In this document: positions 52,912-61,600 of the stretch, in pieces
Layout of the letters: every line of letters starts with the position of its first letter
Numbering within the stretch: the first letter of the stretch is position 1
NCBI GenBank assembly: GCA_022750295.1
Contig: JAKIVZ010000002.1
Span: forward strand, 16,989-80,988
DNA: 64,000 nucleotides
Direction of reading: 5' to 3'
DNA from: Candidatus Lutacidiplasma silvani
Lineage (GTDB): Archaea; Thermoplasmatota; Thermoplasmata; Lutacidiplasmatales; UBA184
Program-made: the position numbers and the translations under genes
Notes under the pieces: generated by a model
Seen by the model: the letters and a program-made list of their open reading frames with translations, nothing else
Told to the model about the DNA's origin: nothing
Database searches by the model: none

Positions 52912-55900
52912 ATGCACGTGGCGCACCGTCGACCGCTCGCCCTCGGTCCCGCCGTTCATCGAGGCCCGATGGGTGTCGCGGTCTTGGCGGCCACGATCGC
53001 CCTCCTGATGACGGTCCCCGGGGGCGCCGTGGGGTCTCCCATTGCGACCGGCTCCCACCCGACGAGTTCACCGGCGAACGTCACCGTCCCCGCGAGCCCC
53101 TCGAGGCCGGTGGCGGGCGGATTCCCGGGAGCGTCCGGGGAAGGCCGCGTCGTGGACGCCCCGAGGATCGACGGGACCGCCCATTCGTATCTTCTCCAGA
53201 ACGGGTCGTCCGGCCCCGCCCCGGCGCCCCCTTCGGGACTGCGGACCCGCTTGCCGTCCCGAAGCGAACCTCCCGCACCCCGGCCTTCGGCTCCGAACGG
53301 GTGGCTGACCGGGACGGTGCTGGACAGCGTCTACGATACTCCCATCGTCGGGGCGAACGTCAGCGTTTCGACGGCCAACGGGACCTGCGACTCGTGCTTC
53401 CTCACGAACTCGACCGGGGGGTTCCGGGTCGACTTCCCGCCGGGGCCGGTGGAGCTGACGTTCACCGGCGTCGCCTACCTCGCGAACACCACGACGGCGA
53501 CGGTCGTCTCGGGGGCCGTCGTCCCCGTCGGCGAGGTCGAACTGGTCCACGAAGCGACGGTCTTCGGGACCGTCGTCGCCGACCTCCCGGGGCTCCCGCC
53601 GCTCGCGACGATCGGCGTCAGCACCGTCTCGCGGGACGGGGAGGAGTCGGGGCCGGCCTCGATGATGACCGGTGCGAACGGGACGTTCCGGCTCCTGACC
53701 GACCCGATCGCGATCGAGGTCGTGTTCGACCTGAGCCCGAACGGGACGACCGCGTACCTGGACAACTTCACGTTCGCCGACCCGGCGCCGTGGCAAGTGG
53801 TGAATCTCGGCGTCGTCCGGCTCGAAGGGGGCGTCACCACGACGGTCCCCGTCGTCGATTCGACGACGGGGCTCCCCGTCCCCGGCGCGAACGGCCGCTT
53901 TTGCTCCGAGCGGCTCGACCGGTCGTGTTGGGCGGGGTCTCCAATGGCGGGCGGATTCTCCGTTCCGTCGGCCCCCGGCCCGGGGTACCTCATTGTGAGC
54001 GCGCCCGGCTACGTCACGAACGTCACGGAGGTCCCGGAGATCCCGACGGGGACCGCGGGGCCCGTCGCCCTCCCGACCGTCGAGCTCGTGCCGGACGGGG
54101 TGGTCGAGTTGACGGTCAACTTCACCGGCGGCACCCCGAACGCCACCGGGGCGTCGGGGGGTCTCAACGTGACCATTGCCGCGTGCTCGCTCTCGGGGAC
54201 CTCGAACGGCGGAGCGATGGTGTTCAGTCCGTTCGTGGGGCAGGGGTTCCCCGGCGGGTGCGTGTTCACGCCGGCCGCCGTCGGCACGACGGTCCTCGCC
54301 CCGGCCCCGCCGCTCCGGGACATCGTCTACATCGAACCGAACTCCGGGACCCTCGGCGGGCTTCCGGTCGCGACCGACCTGATCCCGTCGTCGAACTCCC
54401 TCTACGCGAACGTGACGTGGGCGAACGTGACGCCGGACCGGGTCACCGACCTCGGAACCGTCGGGGTCCTCGCCGGGACGTACCTCTCCGGGTCGGTCTC
54501 GGTCGCCGGAACGTACAAGGCCCTCGACTCCGGCAACGTCTCGGTCGAGGTGTGCTCGACGGTCCGTCTGCAGATCTGCGACGACTCGGTCTCCACGGGG
54601 CCCGATGGCCCGGGTGGACCGATCGCCAGCGGGTGCCCGACGGCCCCGTTCACCTTCTGCGCCCCGTCGCCGCCGGGTCCGGTCCGGGTCACGATGGCCT
54701 GGGGAACCGCCACGAACCGGACCTGGGTCGACGTCCCGTACACGTGCTGTTCCCAGGAGGGCCACCCCACCCCCGTGGGCGCGTTCGGCCTTTCGGCCGA
54801 CGTGGGGCAGGTCAACGGTACGGTCGGCATCGTCGGCGCCCCGGCCTCCGTCACCCCCCCCGGCGGGTGGAGCGGGGACGTCGAGGTGTGTTCGGCGATC
54901 ACGATCGCCCTCGGGTGTTTCGCGACGTCGTTCCCGCCGGCGGTCGGTCCGTCGGACTCGTTCTCGCTCCCCGCGCCGATCGGCTGGGACCAGGTCTCGG
55001 TCGCGGCCGCCGGGTTCCGCGAGAATCGAACGTGGATCGACGTCACCGGCGTCAACGCGACGGGCGAGGTCGAGCTCTCTCCCTTCGCGACGCTCACCGG
55101 CCAGATCGTGTCGGCGACGACGGGAGCCCCGGTCCTGGAAGCCAGCGTCGCCGCCTGCAACGTCGCGAACGGGGTCTGCCTCCCCCCCGTGGCCGAGGCC
55201 GACTCGAACGGTACGTTCACCCTCACCCTGGGCGCGTTCCCCTACCCGGGCGGGTCGTTCCAGATCGAGGTCACCGCCTCCGGGTTCGACCCCGAGAGCG
55301 CGTTCACCAACCTCACGGCCGGCGTTCGAACGGTACTCCCCCCGATCCGGCTCCCGCCGGTCGGCGTGAGCGGGGGGGTCCCCGGTCCCGACGGGGTCCG
55401 GGACGCCTCGTCGTCGACCCCGACGACCGGTTCCTGGGTGACCGGGCGCTTGCTCGACGCCGCGTCCGGACTCGGCCTGGGCGGCGTCCAGATCAGCGTA
55501 TGCCTGTTGCTCGCGAGCGGCTGCCGGGTCACCCCCGCGCTCTCGTCGACCGGCGGAGAGTTCAACCTCTCGACGGTCCACGGGGCGTACCAGATCTGGT
55601 TCAACTCGACCCACGCCCCCACCGACCTCGTCTACCTCAACGCGACGACCGCCGGCACGGTCGCCCTCGGCGACCTCAATCTGACCGCGTACCCTCGGTT
55701 CACGGGGCGGGTCGTGGTCGGCCCCTGGGCCACCCTGGCCGCGACCGTGGGCCTCGGCGCCGGGCAGACCCACCTGGTCCTCTGCGATCCGGCGGGGGAC
55801 TGCGGTCCGGTGTGGCCCGCGAACTCCGGCGGATTCTTCAATGTCAGCGCCCCCGTGGGGACCGACGACCCGGTCACCCTCTCCGGCGGCGGGCCGGCGA

Positions 55901-58629
55901 CCTGGGGCGGCCAGAACCCAGCGGGGTTCTCCACCGCCGAGTTCAGTGAGACGATCGCGCCGTCCGGAACCCGGCTCGTCTCGACCGGCCCGGGCGGCGC
56001 CTACCCGCTTCCGCTCCTCGGCGGCGTCGCGGGGTGGGTCAACGAGACCGGCGGCGCCCCGGCCCGGCCCGCGATGTTCGTCGGGTACACGTTGACCGGC
56101 AGCCCGAACGGGGCCTTCGTCACCTACCTGTCGGGGTCCGGGGGAAATTACGTGGGGTTCGTGCCGGCGGGGGAGACGAACGTGACCGTCGGCGCCGGGG
56201 CGGCTTCGCTGGTCTCCGTCGTCTCCTCCCCGTCCGCGGCCACGACGGCCCCCGGGGTCGTGACCGGCGGCCCGGCCCTGAATGCGACGCGGTTCGGGTT
56301 CGTCACCGCGGAGGTCGTCGCCGTCGGCACCGGGACCCCGCTCGGCGCGATCCCCCTCACGGCGTTCGCGCCCGGGCTCGGCGGGGGCCAGATGACGGGC
56401 GACGACGCGTCGAACGGGTCGGGGACGGTCAACGTGAGCGCACCGCCCGGCAACGACTCCCTCGGAGTCAACGATCCGGCGTTCGGGGCGTGGGTCGGGA
56501 ACGTGACCGTTCCCGCCGGCGCGAGTGTCGCGTACGGGACGATCTCCCTCACGCCCCTGCCCGGCGACGGTATCGCGGTCGTGCGGACCGAACAGGTCAA
56601 CTCTCTCGCCGCTCCGATCGTCCCGGGCGCGTACGACAACGTCTCGGGCCGCCCGGTCCCGGGCGCCGGGGTCGAGGAGAACGCGTTCGGGGTCCACGTC
56701 GGCCCCTTGAACGACAGCGATCTGGGCGAGTTCTTCCTGGCCGTGACGCCGGATTCCACGGCGAACGTCACCGTCGCGGCGGCGGGGTTCGACCCGTACA
56801 CCGTCGGGGAGGACATCCAACCCGGCCAGACCATCGTCCTCCAGCCGCTCCACCTCACCGCCGGCGGAATCCTCACCGGGACCGTCGTCGCCGAGCCCGG
56901 GAACGTCACGGTGCCGTACGCGGTCGTGAGCGTCTGCCCGCTCGCCTTCCCGACGTGCGAGACGACGGTCGAGACGAACGCGACCGGGGGGTTCTGGGTC
57001 GGCGCCCCGAGCGGGTACGTCACGGTCGCCGTCGAGTCGAACGTCTATCTGACGAACCTCACGCGACTCGTCGACGTTCCTCCGGATGGATTCGTCGAGC
57101 TCGGCAACGTCGCGGTCTTCGGCTTCGGGACGGTCCGGGGGGTCGTTCGCGGTCTGCCGAACGGTGCATTGCTGCCCGGGGCGAACGTGAGCGTCTGCTC
57201 GGAGTATAGCCCCCCGGGCGGCTGCCTCCCGGACGAGAGCGTGACGGCCGATGCGAACGCCTCGTTCGCGATCACCTCCCCGCCCGGGGTCTACGTCCTC
57301 TACGTCACCGAGCCCGGGTACAACGCGACGCGACTCGAGCTCCTCCTCGGCGCGGGCGCCGACCTCGACCTCGGCGTGGTCTTCCTCGAATCGTACGGGA
57401 TCGAGTCGGGGACCGTGGTCACCTTGGCGGACTCCCCGGTGCCGAACGCGACCGTCCTCTCCTGCGCGACGTACCCGGGGGGGAGCTGCGGCGCGCCCGC
57501 GAGTACGAACGGGACCGGCGGGTTCTGGCTCCTCGCCCCGCCGGGCGCGAACGTCGTGACCGTCTCGGCCCCGGGGTACCTCGACGCGGTCGTGGCGGCG
57601 GACGTCGTCTCGGGCGCCCTCCTCGACCTCCCGCCCATCGTACTCGTGGCGCAACCCCCGGAAGTCGACGAGAACATCTCCGGCGTCGTGACGGGAACGT
57701 CGTCGGGGGCGGCGATCCCCGGGGCGGTCGTGCAAGCGCTCGAGGGCGCCGCCAACGTGGGCCAGGCGACGGCGAGGTCGGATGGCGCGTACACCCTCAC
57801 CGTCCCGTGGGGGACGGTGACGCTCCGGGCCGGGTTCCCCGGCTACCGAGAGGAGAGCCAGACGACCCCCGTCCATGCCAACGTCTCGGGGGTCAACTTC
57901 TCCCTCCCGACGATGACGTACGCCGTGCGGGGGGAGACGTTCGACGGCGGCTCGGGGTCGACCCTCGCGAACGTCACGATCTCCGAGGACACCGCGGTCC
58001 TCGCCACGACGACCCGTTCGGGGTCGTTCGACGTTTCCCTGCCGAACGGCAGCTACCCCCTCGTCGCGAGCCACGCCCCGTCCGGGGTCGTCGCGTACGG
58101 CGACGTCCGGTTCGTCGTGGCGGTGAGCGGCCGACCCGTGGTCCACGACCTCACGCTCCCCCGGACGATCGTTCCGATGACCGGTTCCGTCGTCGACGCG
58201 GCCACTGGCCACCCGGTCCCGGCGGCCGCGGTGACGATCTGGACCCCGAACGGTGCCGCGCTCTCGAACGCCTCGACCGACGGGTCCGGCTCGTTCACGT
58301 TCGCCGTCGGCCCCGGGAATTACAACGTCAGCGTCACGGCCCCGGGGTACGAGACCGCGAACGTGACCGTGGCGACGGGAGCCGGCGGGAACCACACGAC
58401 GGTGGCGCTCCTCCTCCGCCCCACCCCGGCGCCACCCCCCGCGGCCGGGTTCCCGCTCGTCGCGGTCGGGGTCGGGGCCGCGTTCGTCGCGATCGCCGTG
58501 GCGGCCGCCTACGGCGTCGCGCGGACGCGGCGGTCGAACGCCCCGGTCGACCCTCCCCCCGAGGAGCCGGCCGATTCCTTGCTGCACCTTCGAAGAACGA
58601 CGGTCCTCCGAGCGGGACGAGATGCCTAG
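52912..58629 (+). CDS. Giant surface protein with many carboxypeptidase-regulatory-like repeats
   Basis: A 1905-aa secreted protein. A signal helix (VAVLAATIALLMTVPGGAVG) is followed by about a dozen or more Ig-like beta-sandwich repeats of the CarboxypepD_reg/Cna-B kind, recognisable by G-x-V-x-D-(x)-P-(I/V)-x-GA-x-V starts and NGTF or GGF turns (for example TGTVLDSVYDTPIVGANVSV near 135). Scattered paired cysteines (GTCDSCF, CSERLDRSCW, CCSQEG) suggest disulfides. A C-terminal helix (VAVGVGAAFVAIAVAAAYGVA) and charged tail anchor it. Asn-x-Ser/Thr sites are very frequent. The ATG at 52912 was chosen as the first before the signal peptide. Its stop overlaps the start of a paralog by 8 nt. 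Confidence 0.83.
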   Translation: MHVAHRRPLALGPAVHRGPMGVAVLAATIALLMTVPGGAVGSPIATGSHPTSSPANVTVPASPSRPVAGGFPGASGEGRVVDAPRIDGTAHSYLLQNGSSGPAPAPPSGLRTRLPSRSEPPAPRPSAPNGWLTGTVLDSVYDTPIVGANVSVSTANGTCDSCFLTNSTGGFRVDFPPGPVELTFTGVAYLANTTTATVVSGAVVPVGEVELVHEATVFGTVVADLPGLPPLATIGVSTVSRDGEESGPASMMTGANGTFRLLTDPIAIEVVFDLSPNGTTAYLDNFTFADPAPWQVVNLGVVRLEGGVTTTVPVVDSTTGLPVPGANGRFCSERLDRSCWAGSPMAGGFSVPSAPGPGYLIVSAPGYVTNVTEVPEIPTGTAGPVALPTVELVPDGVVELTVNFTGGTPNATGASGGLNVTIAACSLSGTSNGGAMVFSPFVGQGFPGGCVFTPAAVGTTVLAPAPPLRDIVYIEPNSGTLGGLPVATDLIPSSNSLYANVTWANVTPDRVTDLGTVGVLAGTYLSGSVSVAGTYKALDSGNVSVEVCSTVRLQICDDSVSTGPDGPGGPIASGCPTAPFTFCAPSPPGPVRVTMAWGTATNRTWVDVPYTCCSQEGHPTPVGAFGLSADVGQVNGTVGIVGAPASVTPPGGWSGDVEVCSAITIALGCFATSFPPAVGPSDSFSLPAPIGWDQVSVAAAGFRENRTWIDVTGVNATGEVELSPFATLTGQIVSATTGAPVLEASVAACNVANGVCLPPVAEADSNGTFTLTLGAFPYPGGSFQIEVTASGFDPESAFTNLTAGVRTVLPPIRLPPVGVSGGVPGPDGVRDASSSTPTTGSWVTGRLLDAASGLGLGGVQISVCLLLASGCRVTPALSSTGGEFNLSTVHGAYQIWFNSTHAPTDLVYLNATTAGTVALGDLNLTAYPRFTGRVVVGPWATLAATVGLGAGQTHLVLCDPAGDCGPVWPANSGGFFNVSAPVGTDDPVTLSGGGPATWGGQNPAGFSTAEFSETIAPSGTRLVSTGPGGAYPLPLLGGVAGWVNETGGAPARPAMFVGYTLTGSPNGAFVTYLSGSGGNYVGFVPAGETNVTVGAGAASLVSVVSSPSAATTAPGVVTGGPALNATRFGFVTAEVVAVGTGTPLGAIPLTAFAPGLGGGQMTGDDASNGSGTVNVSAPPGNDSLGVNDPAFGAWVGNVTVPAGASVAYGTISLTPLPGDGIAVVRTEQVNSLAAPIVPGAYDNVSGRPVPGAGVEENAFGVHVGPLNDSDLGEFFLAVTPDSTANVTVAAAGFDPYTVGEDIQPGQTIVLQPLHLTAGGILTGTVVAEPGNVTVPYAVVSVCPLAFPTCETTVETNATGGFWVGAPSGYVTVAVESNVYLTNLTRLVDVPPDGFVELGNVAVFGFGTVRGVVRGLPNGALLPGANVSVCSEYSPPGGCLPDESVTADANASFAITSPPGVYVLYVTEPGYNATRLELLLGAGADLDLGVVFLESYGIESGTVVTLADSPVPNATVLSCATYPGGSCGAPASTNGTGGFWLLAPPGANVVTVSAPGYLDAVVAADVVSGALLDLPPIVLVAQPPEVDENISGVVTGTSSGAAIPGAVVQALEGAANVGQATARSDGAYTLTVPWGTVTLRAGFPGYREESQTTPVHANVSGVNFSLPTMTYAVRGETFDGGSGSTLANVTISEDTAVLATTTRSGSFDVSLPNGSYPLVASHAPSGVVAYGDVRFVVAVSGRPVVHDLTLPRTIVPMTGSVVDAATGHPVPAAAVTIWTPNGAALSNASTDGSGSFTFAVGPGNYNVSVTAPGYETANVTVATGAGGNHTTVALLLRPTPAPPPAAGFPLVAVGVGAAFVAIAVAAAYGVARTRRSNAPVDPPPEEPADSLLHLRRTTVLRAGRDA

Positions 58630-61600
58630 ACCGACGGTCCGGCGCTGGCGACCGGCGTCGTCCCGCGTCGCACGGCGGGGCTCGATCGGCCTTGCGATCG
58701 CCGTCGCCCTGGTGGTCACCCTCCCCGGGGGGGCCAGGGTGGCGTCGCCCTCGGTTCCCGGACACTCCGGCACCCCACCCCTCATCCCTCGGTCGGATTC
58801 CCACGCGCCCTCGGGGGGCGCGTCGCCGTTCGCGGGACAAGTTCCGTCGTCGCGGGTGGTCGATGCGCCGGCGGTGTTCGCCGCGTCCCGCTCCTCCGTC
58901 GTTCGACCCCCGACGAACTCGTCCGGTGCGGAAGTCGCGAAACCGACCTCGGGGTCGCTCCCTCCCCTCCCACCGGGTCGGAGCCCGTCCCACGCCGCGG
59001 CCTCCGAGGGGTGGTTCGACGGTACCGTCGTGGACAGCCTCCACGGGACCGGCCTCGACGGGGCCACCGTCGATACCTCGGCCGGGCCGGGGTGCATCTA
59101 CTGCGAAACGGTCTCCACCAACGCGACCGGATTCTTCCGTGTCGCGGCCGACGCCGGCCCGGCCACGGTCACGTTCAACGACGCCGAGTACGTGCAGAAT
59201 TTCACCTTCGCAACCGCCGTCTCGGGCGCGGTCGTCTCGATCGGGACGATCGAGCTCGTCCACTTCGGCACGATCTCCGGGAGGGTCGTCGCCGACCTCC
59301 CGGGGCTTCCGGACCTCGCGAACGTCACCGTCACGACCGACTCGCGGGACTTTGGGGAGTCCGGACCGAACGTCTCGCTCTCCGCGCCGAACGGGTCGTT
59401 CCGCCTCGACGTCGACCCGCTCGCGATCGAGGTGGACTTCACTCCGCCGAACGGAACGTACCTCGGGAACTCGACCGACGCGGCGCTCCTTCCTTGGCAG
59501 GTCCTGAACCTCGGGGTCGTCCGTCTCGAGGGGGGCGTGGTGGTGACGGTCCTCGCCGAGGACGGTCGCAACGGAACCGTCCTCGGCGACGCCTCCGGGG
59601 AGTTCTGCTCGAACCGGATCGTCGGCACCTGCTTGCCGGAAGCGGTGAGCGAGAACAATTCGGTCGCGCTCTACGCCGTGGCGGGGCCCGGCTACGTCAC
59701 CATCGACGCCCCGGGGTACGTCTCGAACGTCACCCAGGTCCCGGATGTCCCGGCCGGGACGGCGGGGCCGGTGTTCCTCGGCATCGTCGAGCTCCTCGCC
59801 GATGGGTTCGTCCAGGTGTCGGTCAACTTCACGGGAGGGACCCCGAACGGTACCTGGTCGACCGGGGGGGCCGACTCGTTCGAGATCGTCACCTGTTCCC
59901 TCTCCGGCATGGATAGCGGGACCATGCCGAGCGGGGAGCTGCTGTCCTCGTCCTGCGACGCGACGCCCGCCACTTTGGGGGAAACGGTCCTGGCAGCGGC
60001 CGCCCCGCTGCGGAACGTCGTCTTCGTGTACGCGTGCTATCTGGTCCCGAGCGGATTCCCCGTCGCGGAGTACCAGGTCTTTACCCCCATCTGCCCCCCT
60101 CACACTCCGGCGAACGTCACGTGGGCGAACGTGACCTCGGACCGGATCACCGACCTCGGCTCGTTCGACGTCTCCGCCGGCGATTACCTCTCCGGCACCA
60201 TCGCCCTCACCGGGTCCCTGGCCACGATGCCGGGCCTCAGCGTCACGGTGCAGGCGTGTTCGACGGTTCGGGTGGACGAGTGCCAGCCGGGGGTTGCGTC
60301 GAACGCGAGCGGACCGATCGGTCCCGTCCCGGCCGGCTGCCCGTCGGGCGCGTGGGCGTTCTGCGTTCCGGCTCCGCCGGGCCCGGACCGGGTGACGATC
60401 CGCCTGGGGGCCGCCGAGAACTCGACGTGGGTCACCGTCCCGAACGGGTGCTGCTTCCAGCAGGGACACCCGATCGATCTCGGGACGTTCGGGCTCGACA
60501 CCGACCTCGGACCCACCGGGATCGTCCACGGGAGCGTGGCGATCGCGGGCCAGCCGCAGAACGTCACCCCCCCGGGCGGATGGGTCGGCGCCGTGGAGAT
60601 CTGTTCGGCCGTCGCGAGCGAGATTCCTTGCGTGAACACCTCGATCTCGTCTTCGGCCGGCACGTTCCTGGCGACCGTCGCCGGAGGGTGGGACGTCGTG
60701 ACGGCCACCGTGGCGGGGTATCGGCTGAACTGGACCTGGGTCGACGTCGAGGGGAACAATTCGTCGGGAACGATCGACGTCACGCCGTACGGCGAGATCG
60801 TCGGGCAGGTCGTCTCCCTCGTGACGGGCGACCCGATCGCCGAGTCCCAGGTCACGGTGTGCAACGTCGCGAGCGACCTCTGCCCGTCCCTCGGGCTCGA
60901 CGACGACTCGAACGGGACGTTCGCGCTCGCGTTCCCGACCCTGCCGTATCCCGCCGGGACGTTCCAGATCGGGGTCGTGGCCGCGGGGTATGATCCCGAG
61001 AGCACGTTCGCCAACGTGACCGCGGGCTCCTCGGTGCCGCTCCCCCCGATCCGGATGCCGCCGATCGGGGTCGACCCCGGGCCCCTCGGCCGGTTGGCGC
61101 CCCGGGGGGCGAACTCCTCGACCCCGCCCACCGGGGCGTGGGTGACGGCCCGACTTCTCGATGCGGAGGACGGGCTCGGCGTCGGCCTCGCCCAGATCAC
61201 CGTGTGCCAATTGCTCGCCTCGTCCTCGTGCTCGTTCAGCTCGGCGACCGCCTCGACGGGGGGGGAGGTCAACCTCTCCACCGTCCACGGCGCCTACGAG
61301 ATCTGGTTCAATTCGACGTACTACGCGTCCGACGAGGTGTACCTGAACGCGACGACCGCGGGAACGATCGCGCTCGGCGACGTCGACCTGAGCGAACTTC
61401 CCCGGGTCACGGGCCGGGTCGAGATCGACCCGTGGGAGTCGCTCGCGACTTCGTTCCAGGAGGGGGCCGACCAGGTCGTCGTCGTGGTGTGCGTCGCCGC
61501 GCACGAGTGCGGCCCCGAGGCCGCGGCCGGGCCGGGCGGGTACTTCAACGTGAGCGCCCCGACGACCGGCTCGGCCACGATCCAGTTCTTCGGCAACGGA

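Noticed and set aside
53068..59097. 2009-aa open frame on the minus strand
   Set aside because: It is antisense to the first giant surface protein, Arg/Gly/Asp-rich and without domains. Long antisense frames are common in GC-rich DNA with strong third-position bias.
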